A program made the translations under genes and the position numbers. Of a stretch of 64,000 bases of DNA, positions 30,421 through 39,893 are shown one piece after another. The DNA is from Caulobacteraceae bacterium (lineage in GTDB: Bacteria > Pseudomonadota > Alphaproteobacteria > Caulobacterales > Caulobacteraceae): the NCBI GenBank assembly GCA_025450315.1, contig JANWHQ010000091.1, forward strand, positions 1-64,000. Direction: 5' to 3'. How positions within the stretch are numbered: position 1 is the stretch's first letter; each line of letters begins with the position of its first letter. Under the pieces are notes generated by a model. It was not told the DNA's origin. It ran no database searches and saw nothing but the letters and a program-made list of their open reading frames with translations.

Positions 30421-31191
30421 GTGAGAAAACTCGTATTGGCCGCAGCGTCCGGCGCGGCGATCCTGTTGGCCGGAGCGGGCCTGGCGCTCGCCGCCGGCCC
30501 GAGCATCCCCGCCTATGTGGATTCCGCGGTGGCCGACCCCGCGCGCCCCGACGCCGATCGCCAGCGCGATCCCGAGCGCAAGCCGGCCGAGGTGCTGACC
30601 TTCGCCGGCGTGCATCCGGGCGAGAAGGTCGGCGAGCTGATCCCGGGCGGCGGCTACTACACCCGCCTGCTCAGCGACATCGTTGGCTCGTCGGGCCATG
30701 TCTATGGCATGTGGCCCGAGGGCATGGCGAAGGGCGCGCCTCAGATGCTCGACGCCCTGGCCAAGATCGCGCCCAACGTGAGCAACCTGACGTTCGGGCC
30801 GGGGGGGCCGAAACCGCCGGAGAAGCTCGACCTGGTGTGGACCACCGAGAACTACCACGACCTGCACAACCCCCCGCGCGGCGCGCCGGCCGGGACGCCG
30901 CAGCCGGATGTGAAGCCGTTCAACAAGGCGGTGTTCGACGCGCTGAAGCCCGGCGGCATCTACCTGATCGAGGATCATGCGGCCGCAGCCGGCGCAGGGC
31001 CCGAGGTCACCTTCAAGATGCACCGCATCGATCCGGCGCAGGTCAAGGCCGAGGTCGAGGCGGTGGGCTTCAAGCTGGTGGGCGAATCGGACGTGCTGAA
31101 GAATCCCGACGATCCCCACACCAAGATGGTGTTCGATCCATCGATCCGCGGCCACACCGACAAGCTGCTGTTGAAGTTCAGGAAGCCGTAG
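30421..31191 (+). CDS. Class I SAM-dependent methyltransferase, secreted (paralog 1)
   Basis: Signal peptide; GEKVGELIPGGGYYTRLLSDIVGSSGHVYGM. Confidence 0.8.
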   Translation: MRKLVLAAASGAAILLAGAGLALAAGPSIPAYVDSAVADPARPDADRQRDPERKPAEVLTFAGVHPGEKVGELIPGGGYYTRLLSDIVGSSGHVYGMWPEGMAKGAPQMLDALAKIAPNVSNLTFGPGGPKPPEKLDLVWTTENYHDLHNPPRGAPAGTPQPDVKPFNKAVFDALKPGGIYLIEDHAAAAGAGPEVTFKMHRIDPAQVKAEVEAVGFKLVGESDVLKNPDDPHTKMVFDPSIRGHTDKLLLKFRKP

Positions 31192-31198
31192 CCGCCCC

Positions 31199-31287
31199 TT
31201 GTCATCCCGGCCGGCGCCGGGATCGCGGAGGACGTGGGCGCTTGTTGCGATCCCGGAAGGGCCGACTTCGCGGCTCTCCGGGATGAC
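31199..31287. repeat. REP-like intergenic inverted-repeat element, copy 2
   Basis: TTGTCATCCCGG ... CCGGGATGAC termini. Confidence 0.7.
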
Positions 31288-31309
31288 CTAGGAGCAGGGG
31301 AGCAGACGC

Positions 31310-32065
31310 ATGGGTAAGCTGACCATCAAGGTGTTGGGCCTCGCCGCGGCCCTCGGACTCGCGGCGGGCGCCGCGGCGGCGGCGGTGTCGCCTCGGATCC
31401 AGGCGGCGCTGGCCGATCCGAGCCGCCCGGCCGCCGACAAGGCGCGGGACGCCGACCGCAAGGCCGCCGAGATCGTGGCCCTGACCGGGGTCAAGCGGGG
31501 CGACAACGTCGCGGACGTGTTCCCGGGCGCCGGCTACTACACCCGCATCTTCGCCAAGCTGGTCGGCCCCACGGGCCACGTCTACGGCGTGGTGCCGGGC
31601 GACCTCGCCGAGCGGGGCTTCCATCCCTCCGACTTGGTCAAGAAGCTCGCCGCCGAGCCCGGCTATCAGAACGTCAGTCTCGCGGTGGATCCGCTCACCA
31701 CCTGGGCCCCGTCGCCCAAGCTCGACCTGATCTTCATCTCGCAGTTCTATCACGACATGCACAATCCGGGCTTCGGCGGCCCCGACATCGCCGCCGAGGA
31801 CAAGGGGCTGTTCAACGCCCTGAAGCCCGGCGGAACCCTCTTCATCATCGACCACTCCGCGCCCGGGACGGGGATCAGCGCCACCGCGACCCTGCACCGG
31901 ATCGACGAGGCGGCGGTGAAGAGCGAGCTGAATGCCGCGGGTTTCAAGCTGGTGGCCGAGAGCGACGTCCTGAGGAATCCCAACGATCCGCACACCAAGA
32001 TGGTGTTCGACCCCTCGATCCGGGGCCACACCGACCAGTTCGTCCTGAAGTACCGCCGGCCCTGA
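31310..32065 (+). CDS. Class I SAM-dependent methyltransferase, secreted (paralog 2)
   Basis: GDNVADVFPGAGYYTRIFAKLVGPTGHVYGV; same domain layout and C-terminus (DPHTKMVFDPSIRGHTD) as paralog 1. Confidence 0.8.
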   Translation: MGKLTIKVLGLAAALGLAAGAAAAAVSPRIQAALADPSRPAADKARDADRKAAEIVALTGVKRGDNVADVFPGAGYYTRIFAKLVGPTGHVYGVVPGDLAERGFHPSDLVKKLAAEPGYQNVSLAVDPLTTWAPSPKLDLIFISQFYHDMHNPGFGGPDIAAEDKGLFNALKPGGTLFIIDHSAPGTGISATATLHRIDEAAVKSELNAAGFKLVAESDVLRNPNDPHTKMVFDPSIRGHTDQFVLKYRRP

Positions 32066-32242
32066 CGGCCGTTGGCGCGACGCGAGCGGGCGCCGCGGGC
32101 CCGCTCGCGATTGACCGGCGTCAATTCGCGAACTGGCGGGGGCGGCTAGCTTTCCCTATGTGGACGAGTCGTAAGTCGTGTGCGAAAAGCTGCCCGCCTT
32201 AGCTTGAGAGGGGCCAGTGCGGACCCCAAGGGATCTTAGGAA

Positions 32243-33466
32243 ATGGATTACAAGGCCGCCATCCGGACTGCCGTCGAGCAGGTCAGGTCGGAAGGTCGTT
32301 ATCGCGTGTTCGCCGACCTGAAGCGTCAGCGAGGCTCCTTCCCGCGGGCGACCTGGACCGGTCCGTACGGCGAGCGCGACGTGGTGGTCTGGTGCTCCAA
32401 CGACTATCTCGGCCAGGGCCAGAACCCGGTGGTGATCGAGGCCATGCACGCCGCCATCGACGAGGCCGGCTCGGGCTCTGGCGGCACGCGCAACATCTCC
32501 GGCACCACCCGCTACCACGTCGAACTGGAGCAGGAGCTCGCCGACTGGCACGGCAAGGAAGCCGCCCTGTTGTTCACCTCCGGCTTCGTGTCGAACGAGG
32601 CCACCCTGTCCTCGCTGGTCAAGATCCTGCCGGGGCTGATCATCTTCTCCGACGCTCTGAACCACGCCTCGATGATCGCCGGCATCCGCAACGGCGGCGG
32701 CCAGAAGCACGTGTTCCGGCACAACGACCTGGAGCACCTCGAACAGCTGCTCAAGGCCGCCCCGGCCGATGCGCCCAAGCTCGTCGCCTTCGAGAGCGTC
32801 TATTCGATGGACGGCGACATCTCCGACATCCGCGGCACCGTGGAGCTGGCCAAGCGCTACGGCGCTTTGACCTACATCGACGAGGTGCACGCGGTCGGCA
32901 TGTACGGCCAGCGCGGCGCGGGCGTGGCCGAGCGCGACGGCGTAATGGCCGAGATCGACATCATCGAAGGCACCTTGGGCAAGGCTGTCGGCATGATGGG
33001 CGGCTATATCGCGGGCGACGCCGACCTGGTGGACGCGGTGCGCCTCTACGCCTCGGGCTTCATCTTCACCACCTCCCTGCCGCCGGCCATCACCGCCGGC
33101 GCGGCCGCCTCGATCCGCTGGCTGAAGGCGCACAACGAGGTCCGCGTTCGCCACCAGGAGCGGGCGGCCACCCTGAAGCGGCGCTTCGCCCGGGCCGGCC
33201 TGCCGGTGATGCCGTCGGTCAGCCACATCGCCCCGGTGCTGGTGGGCGATCCGGTGCATACCAAGCTGGTGTCCGACATGCTGCTGCACGACTTCGGGGT
33301 CTATGTGCAGCCGATCAACTATCCGACCGTGCCCAAGGGGACCGAGCGGCTGCGCTTCACGCCCACGCCGCTGCACACCGACGCCATGATGGACGACCTG
33401 ATCGCCGCCATGGACTCGCTGTGGACCCGCTGCAACGTCAAGCGCATGGGCGGCGTCGCGGCCTGA
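32243..33466 (+). CDS. hemA: 5-aminolevulinate synthase
   Basis: [53 protein letters not shown]. Confidence 0.97.
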   Translation: MDYKAAIRTAVEQVRSEGRYRVFADLKRQRGSFPRATWTGPYGERDVVVWCSNDYLGQGQNPVVIEAMHAAIDEAGSGSGGTRNISGTTRYHVELEQELADWHGKEAALLFTSGFVSNEATLSSLVKILPGLIIFSDALNHASMIAGIRNGGGQKHVFRHNDLEHLEQLLKAAPADAPKLVAFESVYSMDGDISDIRGTVELAKRYGALTYIDEVHAVGMYGQRGAGVAERDGVMAEIDIIEGTLGKAVGMMGGYIAGDADLVDAVRLYASGFIFTTSLPPAITAGAAASIRWLKAHNEVRVRHQERAATLKRRFARAGLPVMPSVSHIAPVLVGDPVHTKLVSDMLLHDFGVYVQPINYPTVPKGTERLRFTPTPLHTDAMMDDLIAAMDSLWTRCNVKRMGGVAA

Positions 33467-33487
33467 GGCCGCTCGCTCCGAAGAGAA

Positions 33488-33931
33488 CTAGGCCTTGCCC
33501 GGCCGCTTGCGCCGCACCCCGCGGCCCAGGCCGATCTGCTTGGCGAAGTCCGAGCGGCGGGCGGCGTAGTTGGGAGCGACCATCGGGTAGTCGGCCGGCA
33601 GGCCCCATTTGCGGCGGTAGTCCTCGGGGCTCATGTTGTAGCGTGAGCGCAGGTAGCGCTTCAGCATCTTCAGCCGCGCCCCGTCCTCCAGGCAGATGAT
33701 GTAGTCCGGCTGGACCGAGCGGGAGATCGGCGCGGCGGGCTTCTGGCGCGCGGCCGGCGCGGCGGCCTGCGGCCGGTTCAGGTCGCTGAGGGCGGTGTGC
33801 ACCTGGCGGACGATGTCGCTGATCCCGGAGGGCTGGACCGGGTTGCGCGAAACATAGGCCGCGACGATATCGGCGCTCAGACGCAGCAGGTCCTGGCCGG
33901 AAAGTTCTTCGACGTCGGGATCTGCTGACAT
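33488..33931 (-). CDS. MucR/Ros family transcriptional regulator
   Basis: YIICLEDGARLKMLKRYLRSRYNMSPEDYRRKWGLPADYPMVAPNYAARRS. Confidence 0.93.
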   Translation of the reverse strand: MSADPDVEELSGQDLLRLSADIVAAYVSRNPVQPSGISDIVRQVHTALSDLNRPQAAAPAARQKPAAPISRSVQPDYIICLEDGARLKMLKRYLRSRYNMSPEDYRRKWGLPADYPMVAPNYAARRSDFAKQIGLGRGVRRKRPGKA

Positions 33932-34178
33932 GTCTCTATCTTTCCTGGCCGCGCCCAAGGCCTGGATCCCCCATTCCCGCACAACAGCAGGCTTCGGCGA
34001 ACTGAGCCGAGCGCAGACGCTTAAACAGCCGTAACGAACTTCACCGGTTCGGGTTCCCGCCGCGTCCGCGCTTGCGGCGCGGGCGGCATTGATTGCGCGC
34101 CGGGGGAGGCTAAACAGGGGCGCCGCCGGCTTCCGCCCCGGAATCGCGGCGCTTTTTCCATCCGCGCTCGGAGGCTCC

Positions 34179-35480
34179 ATGACCGCGACGGCACAGATCA
34201 AGACTTCGGCCGGGCTGGACCTTTTCGGGCGCGGGCTGGCCGAGGCCGACCCGGAGATCGCGGCCGTCATCCAGGGAGAGCTGCGCCGCCAGCAGCAGCA
34301 CATCGAGCTGATCGCGTCGGAGAACATCGTGTCGCGCGCGGTGCTCGAGGCCCAGGGCTCGGTGCTGACCAACAAGTACGCCGAGGGCTATCCGAACCGC
34401 CGCTATTACGAGGGCTGCGAGTGGGTGGACCTGGCCGAGCAGATCGCCATCGACCGCGCCAGGAAGCTGTTCGACTGCGCCTTCGCCAACGTGCAGCCGC
34501 ACTCGGGCTCCCAGGCCAACCAGGCGGTGTTCATGGCGCTGCTGCAGCCGGGCGACGCCTTCATGGGCCTGGACCTGGCGGCCGGCGGCCACCTGACCCA
34601 TGGCAGCCCGGTCAACCAGTCCGGCAAGTGGTTCCGGCCCGTGTCCTACAAGGTGCGCCAGCAGGATCAGGTGATGGACTATGACGCCATCGCCGAGTCG
34701 GCCGAGGCCGAGAAGCCCAAGCTGATCATCGTGGGCGGCACCGCCTATGGCAGGATCATCGACTTCAAGCGCTGCCGAGAGATCGCCGACAGCGTGGGCG
34801 CCTATCTGATGGTCGACATGGCCCACTTCGCGGGGCTGGTGGCCGGCGGGGTCTATCCCAGCCCTCTGCCCTGGGCCCACGTGGTGACCACCACCACCCA
34901 CAAGACCCTGCGCGGCCCGCGCGGCGGCATGATCCTCACCAACGACCTGGAGGTGGGCAAGAAGCTGAACCGGGGGGTGTTCCCGGGCCTGCAGGGCGGC
35001 CCCTTGATGCACGTGATCGCCGCCAAGGCCGTGGCCTTCGGCGAGGCGCTGCAGCCCGAGTTCAAGCTCTACGCCCGCCAGGTGGTCGAGAACGCCGAGG
35101 TGCTGGCCAACGGCCTGATCTCCCACGGCCTGAACATCGTCTCGGGCGGCACCGACAGCCACCTGATGCTGGTGGACCTGAGGCCCAAGGGCGTCACCGG
35201 CAAGGCGGCGGCCTCGAGCCTCCACCGCGCCTATCTGACCTGCAACTACAACGGCATCCCCTTCGACCCCCAGCCGCCGATGGTGACCTCGGGCATCCGG
35301 CTGGGCACCCCGGCCTCGACGACGCGCGGGTTCGGGACCCAAGAGTTCCGCCAGGTGGCCGCCCTGATCGCCGAGGTGGTGGAGGGCGTCGCCCAGAACG
35401 GGGACGCCAACGGCGAGGTGGAGACGGCTGTGCGCGAGAAAGTCCTCGACCTGACGGCGCGGTTCCCTATCTACAGCTAA
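34179..35480 (+). CDS. glyA: Serine hydroxymethyltransferase
   Basis: [51 protein letters not shown]. Confidence 0.97.
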   Translation: MTATAQIKTSAGLDLFGRGLAEADPEIAAVIQGELRRQQQHIELIASENIVSRAVLEAQGSVLTNKYAEGYPNRRYYEGCEWVDLAEQIAIDRARKLFDCAFANVQPHSGSQANQAVFMALLQPGDAFMGLDLAAGGHLTHGSPVNQSGKWFRPVSYKVRQQDQVMDYDAIAESAEAEKPKLIIVGGTAYGRIIDFKRCREIADSVGAYLMVDMAHFAGLVAGGVYPSPLPWAHVVTTTTHKTLRGPRGGMILTNDLEVGKKLNRGVFPGLQGGPLMHVIAAKAVAFGEALQPEFKLYARQVVENAEVLANGLISHGLNIVSGGTDSHLMLVDLRPKGVTGKAAASSLHRAYLTCNYNGIPFDPQPPMVTSGIRLGTPASTTRGFGTQEFRQVAALIAEVVEGVAQNGDANGEVETAVREKVLDLTARFPIYS

Positions 35481-35510
35481 GATCGACGCCCCAGGAGGAG
35501 CTGAGACCCC

Positions 35511-35978
35511 GTGCGCTGCCCCTTCTGTCAGAGCCCCGACAGCCAGGTGAAGGACTCCCGCCCCTCCGAGGACGGCGGGGCGATCCGCCGTCGCCGGCAG
35601 TGCCCCGACTGCGGCGGCCGCTTCACCACCTTCGAGCGGGTGCAGCTGCGCGAGCTGACCATCCTCAAGCGCTCGGGCCGGCGCACGCCCTTCGACCGCG
35701 ACAAGCTGGCCAGGTCGATCTCCATGGCCCTGCGCAAGCGGCCCGTGGAGCCCGAGCGGGTCGAGCGGATGATCTCCGCCATCGTGCGCCAGCTCGAGAG
35801 CATGGGCGAGACAGAGGTGCCGTCGAGCGTGGTCGGCGAGCTGGCGATGAAGTCGCTGAAGGCGCTGGACGAGGTGGCCTATGTCCGCTTCGCCTCGGTC
35901 TACCGCGACTTCCGCGAGACCAGCGACTTCGCCCGGTTCCTGGGCGAAGAAGGCCTCTCGGAAGAGGGGGAGGACTAG
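35511..35978 (+). CDS. nrdR: Transcriptional repressor NrdR
   Basis: [46 protein letters not shown] zinc ribbon plus ATP-cone. Confidence 0.97.
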   Translation: MRCPFCQSPDSQVKDSRPSEDGGAIRRRRQCPDCGGRFTTFERVQLRELTILKRSGRRTPFDRDKLARSISMALRKRPVEPERVERMISAIVRQLESMGETEVPSSVVGELAMKSLKALDEVAYVRFASVYRDFRETSDFARFLGEEGLSEEGED

Positions 35979-35981
35979 GGC

Positions 35982-36722
35982 TTGGGCGTCACGCTCAAGC
36001 TGGCGACCTCCCTGGACGGCCGCATCGCCACCCAATCGGGGGAAAGCCGCTGGATCACCGGCGAGGAGGCCCGCACCGCCGTTCACCGCCTGCGCGCGGC
36101 GCATGACGCGGTGCTGGTGGGCATCGAGACGGCCCTGGCCGACGATCCCGAACTGACCGTGCGCCTCGATGGATACCATGGCCGCCAGCCCGCGCGGGTG
36201 GTGCTGGATAGTCGCGGCCGGCTGCCGGCGACGAGCAGGCTGGTGCGGACGGCGGGAGACGTGGCGACCTATGTCATTCGTCTTCCCGGCGCCGGCGCGG
36301 CCCCCTTCACCGCCTTCGGCGGTTCCCCTCCCCCAGAGGGGGAGGATCCGGGCCCAGGATCTTCCCCCTCTGGGGGAAGTACGGCCGAAGGCCGGGATGG
36401 GGGCGGCGCCGGCATCCGCCTTATCGAAGTCGTTGCAGGGGCGGATGGCCGGCCGGCTCTGCGTCCCGCGCTAGCGGCGCTGAAGACGGCGGGACTCATC
36501 GAGATCCTCGTCGAAGGCGGCGGGCAGGTGGCGGCCAGTTTCCTCCGCGCCGGGCTGGTGGACCGCATCGAGTGGTTCCGCGCGCCCATCGTCCTGGGTT
36601 CGGAAGGCCGGCCGTGCCTGGGGGCGCTCCAGGTCGCCCGCCTGGCTGACGCCCCGCGGTTCCGCAGGGTCTCGGTGGAAGCGCTGGGCTCGGACCTCTG
36701 GGAGCGTTACGAGAGGGCCTGA
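35982..36722 (+). CDS. ribD: RibD reductase domain only (5-amino-6-(5-phosphoribosylamino)uracil reductase), with a 39-aa low-complexity insertion
   Basis: LKLATSLDGRIATQSGESRWITGEEAR...DDPELTVRL...ILVEGGGQVAASFLRAGLVDRIEWFRAPIVLG; no deaminase HAE/PCxxxGxxPPC region; TTG start directly after nrdR. Confidence 0.88.
   Translation: MGVTLKLATSLDGRIATQSGESRWITGEEARTAVHRLRAAHDAVLVGIETALADDPELTVRLDGYHGRQPARVVLDSRGRLPATSRLVRTAGDVATYVIRLPGAGAAPFTAFGGSPPPEGEDPGPGSSPSGGSTAEGRDGGGAGIRLIEVVAGADGRPALRPALAALKTAGLIEILVEGGGQVAASFLRAGLVDRIEWFRAPIVLGSEGRPCLGALQVARLADAPRFRRVSVEALGSDLWERYERA
36297..36413. repeat. Nested palindromic repeat element inside ribD (in frame, 117 bp)
   Basis: Flanked by GGCGCCGGC direct repeats (36288-36296, 36405-36413); several internal hairpins; homologous to 28396-28518. 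Confidence 0.75.
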
Positions 36723-37312
36723 TGTTCACCGGGATCGTCACAGACGTCGGCCGCGTCCGCGCCGTGCGCGACACCAACCGCGATCGCCGGATCGAGGTGG
36801 AGACCGCCTACGACCTCGACACCATCCCGATGGGCGCCTCGATCGCCCACGCCGGCTGCTGCCTCACCGTGGTCGACAAGGGCGAAGGCTGGTTCGCCGT
36901 GGAGGTCTCCGGCGAGAGCCTGGCCAAGACCACCCTGGGCGCCTGGCGCGAGGGGACGCGGGTCAACCTGGAGCGGCCGACCCAGGTCGGGGACGAGCTC
37001 GGCGGCCACATCGTCTCGGGCCACGTCGATGGGGTGGGCGAGGTGGTCTCGGTCGAGCCCGAGGGCGGCTCGCGCCGCATCCGGATCCGCGCGCCGCGGC
37101 CGCTGCACCGCTTCATCGCGCCCAAAGGGTCCATCGCCGTGGAGGGCGTCTCGCTGACCGTCAACGAGGTCGAGGACGACGTCTTCGGCGTCAACATCAT
37201 CCCCCACACCTGGGAGGTGACCACGCTGGGCGAGCTGAAGCCGGGCTGCCGGGTGAACCTCGAGATCGACATGCTGGCGCGCTACCTCGCCCGATGGCAG
37301 GAGACCGCCTGA
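36722..37312 (+). CDS. ribE: Riboflavin synthase alpha chain
   Basis: MFTGIVTDVGRV, GCCLTVVD, GGHIVSGHVDGVGEV, GVSLTVNEV. Confidence 0.96.
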   Translation: MFTGIVTDVGRVRAVRDTNRDRRIEVETAYDLDTIPMGASIAHAGCCLTVVDKGEGWFAVEVSGESLAKTTLGAWREGTRVNLERPTQVGDELGGHIVSGHVDGVGEVVSVEPEGGSRRIRIRAPRPLHRFIAPKGSIAVEGVSLTVNEVEDDVFGVNIIPHTWEVTTLGELKPGCRVNLEIDMLARYLARWQETA

Positions 37313-37314
37313 CC

Positions 37315-38424
37315 ATGGAAGACACGCCGATCGCCGCCGTCGAGGACATCATCGAGGACGCCAAACAGGGGCGGCCCTTCATCCTGGTCGACGCCGAGGA
37401 CCGCGAGAACGAGGGCGATGTCATCATCCCCGCCCAGTTCGCCACGCCAGACCAGATCAATTTCATGGCCCGCTTCGCGCGCGGGCTGATCTGCCTGGCC
37501 ATCACCCCCGAGCGGGCGCGCCAGCTGCGCCTGCCGCCCATGGCCATCGACAACCAGGCGCCCCTGTCGACCGCCTTCACCATCTCGATCGAGGCCAAGG
37601 AGGGGGTCACCACCGGCATCTCGGCCCACGACCGCGCCCACACCGTCTCGGTGGCCATCGACCTGACCAAGGGGCCCGACGACATCGTCTCGCCCGGCCA
37701 CGTCTTCCCGTTGGTTGCGCGCGAGGGCGGGGTGCTGGTCCGCACCGGCCACACCGAGGCTGCGGTCGACATCGCCCGGCTGGCCGGCCTGCAGCCGGCC
37801 GGCGTCATCTGCGAAATCATGAACGACGATGGCACCATGGCTCGGCTGCCGGACCTGATCGCCTTCGCCCAGCTGCACGGCCTGAAGATCGGCGCCATCT
37901 CCGACCTGATCGCCTATCGTCGGCGCACCGAGCGGCAGGTGGAGCGGGTGTTGGAGACGCCGTTCGACAGCGTCTACGGCGGGCCCTTCCGCATCTACAT
38001 CTACCGCAACATCATCGACCGGGCCGAGCACCTGGCCCTGGTCAAGGGCCGCATCGATCCGGACAAGCCGACCATGGTGCGGGTGCACCAGATCGACCCC
38101 GTCGCCGACGTGCTGGGCCACGTGGAATACCGCCGCGATTACGTGCCCCAGGCGCTGCGCACCATTTCCGGCTATGAGGGGGCGGGCGTGGCCCTGTTCC
38201 TGCGCGATCCCAGCCCCACCTTCATGTCCGACCGCTTCTCCGGCCTGCACGACCACGACGAGGCGGTGCTGCGCCAGGTGGGCATCGGCTCGCAGATCCT
38301 GCTCGACCTCGGGGTGCGGGAGATGATCCTGTTGAGCTCGAGCCAGGCGCGCCTGCCGGGCCTGGAGGGCTATGGCCTGAAGATCATCGAGCGGCGGCCG
38401 ATCCCGCGCGAGGACGGCGGATGA
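37315..38424 (+). CDS. ribB: 3,4-dihydroxy-2-butanone-4-phosphate synthase with degenerate GTP cyclohydrolase II-like C-terminal domain (RibBX type)
   Basis: [63 protein letters not shown]-terminal domain lacks the GCHII Cys zinc motif. Confidence 0.93.
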   Translation: MEDTPIAAVEDIIEDAKQGRPFILVDAEDRENEGDVIIPAQFATPDQINFMARFARGLICLAITPERARQLRLPPMAIDNQAPLSTAFTISIEAKEGVTTGISAHDRAHTVSVAIDLTKGPDDIVSPGHVFPLVAREGGVLVRTGHTEAAVDIARLAGLQPAGVICEIMNDDGTMARLPDLIAFAQLHGLKIGAISDLIAYRRRTERQVERVLETPFDSVYGGPFRIYIYRNIIDRAEHLALVKGRIDPDKPTMVRVHQIDPVADVLGHVEYRRDYVPQALRTISGYEGAGVALFLRDPSPTFMSDRFSGLHDHDEAVLRQVGIGSQILLDLGVREMILLSSSQARLPGLEGYGLKIIERRPIPREDGG

Positions 38425-38885
38425 GCGAGGACGCGATGCGGATCCTGATCGTCGAAGCGCGTTTCTATCCGGACCTGGCCGACGAGCTGCTGAAAGGCGC
38501 GGTCGATGCCCTGCAGGCCTTCGGCGCCGACCACGACGTGGCGACCGTGCCGGGCGCGCTGGAGATCCCGGCGGCGATCGCCGTGGCCGAGGAGGCGGGC
38601 CATCGTCCGGCGGGGATCGCCTACGACGGCTACGTGGCGCTGGGCACGGTGATCCGGGGCGAGACCTATCACTTCGAGATCGTGGCCAATGAATCGGCCC
38701 GCGGGCTGATGGAACTGGCGGCGGGCCGGCGGCTGGCCATCGGCAACGGCATCCTCACCGTCGAGGACGAGGCGCAGGCCTGGGCCCGGGCGCGGGTGTC
38801 GGAAGGCGACAAGGGCGGCGCCGCCGCGCGGGCCTGCCTGGAGGTGCTCTCGATCAAGCGGCGCCTGCTCGGTCAGGCGCGATGA
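38421..38885 (+). CDS. ribH: 6,7-dimethyl-8-ribityllumazine synthase
   Basis: [55 protein letters not shown]. Confidence 0.95.
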   Translation: MSEDAMRILIVEARFYPDLADELLKGAVDALQAFGADHDVATVPGALEIPAAIAVAEEAGHRPAGIAYDGYVALGTVIRGETYHFEIVANESARGLMELAAGRRLAIGNGILTVEDEAQAWARARVSEGDKGGAAARACLEVLSIKRRLLGQAR

Positions 38886-39427
38886 GCGAGCCGCGCAGCC
38901 TCAAGGACGCCTACGAGCAGCTCAAGGCCGCCGAGGAAGAAAAGGCCCAAGGGGAGGCCCGCGCCAAGGCGGCCAATCTCTCCAGCCGCGCGCGCCGGGC
39001 CCGCACCGTGGCGCGGCTGGCCGCCGTGCAGGCCCTCTACCAGATGGAGATCGCCTCGGCGGGCGTGGAGGCGGTGGTGCGCGAGTTCTCCGACCACCGG
39101 TTCGACGCCGATCTGGAAGGCGAGCGTCTGGCCGAGGCGGACGAGGCCTTCTTCGCCGAGGTGGTCCGCGGCGTGGTCGAGCACCAGGCCGCCATCGATC
39201 GGGCGGTGGCGCGTCGGCTCGCCAGCGGCTGGCGGCTCGAGCGCCTGGACGCCACCCTGCGCGCGATCCTGAGGGCGGGAGTGTTCGAGCTGATCCACCG
39301 GCCCGACGTGCCGCTCGAGGTGGCCATCGACGAATACGTCGAGATCGGGAAGTCCTTCTTCGAAGGGCCCGAGCCGGGCGTCATCAACGGCGTGCTCGAC
39401 GGCATCGCCAAGGAAGCGCGCCCCTAG
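38882..39427 (+). CDS. nusB: Transcription antitermination factor NusB
   Basis: [19 protein letters not shown]...[29 protein letters not shown]-type C-terminus. Confidence 0.95.
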   Translation: MSEPRSLKDAYEQLKAAEEEKAQGEARAKAANLSSRARRARTVARLAAVQALYQMEIASAGVEAVVREFSDHRFDADLEGERLAEADEAFFAEVVRGVVEHQAAIDRAVARRLASGWRLERLDATLRAILRAGVFELIHRPDVPLEVAIDEYVEIGKSFFEGPEPGVINGVLDGIAKEARP

Positions 39428-39575
39428 ATCTGGCGACGCGGGAGGCGACTTTACTCGCCATGAGTTTGCGGCTGCCTCACAACTCCATGGGTTGAAGGGG
39501 GCCTGAAAACGCGGCATGCTCGCTGGATATCGCGGTTGTTGGCCTGCTTCCTTGGACCTGTAAGGGGGAATCCCA

Positions 39576-39842
39576 ATGGTGCCGTTCATCCTGTCGCAGA
39601 GATCGGCGAATGCGCTGGGTCCGTTGACCGATGAGGAACTGGTCGCGCTGAAGGTTCACTACGACCGTACGGTCGATTTCTTCCGCGCGCGTGACATTCC
39701 CGTTCCCGAGGTGGTCGCATCGGCGACCTGGTCCCAGACCCCGGTCACCAAGTCGACGGGAACGCCGCCGGAAGGCCCGTTCCACGACTCCGACGAGAAC
39801 ACCTACAACCAACCCGACGAGCAGTGGGACCCGGACACCTGA
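39576..39842 (+). CDS. Candidate graspetide (omega-ester RiPP) precursor peptide, 88 aa
   Basis: Small ORF with RBS aaggggga immediately upstream of an ATP-grasp maturase; leader LTDEELVALKVHYDRTVDFFRARDIPVPEV, core-like TPVTKSTGTPPEGPFHDSDENTYNQPDEQWDPDT. Confidence 0.75.
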   Translation: MVPFILSQRSANALGPLTDEELVALKVHYDRTVDFFRARDIPVPEVVASATWSQTPVTKSTGTPPEGPFHDSDENTYNQPDEQWDPDT

Positions 39843-39893
39843 TCGTCCCGGCGCTGCGGACGCCGGCTTCGCGACCGGCGGGAGGGGGCTGAA

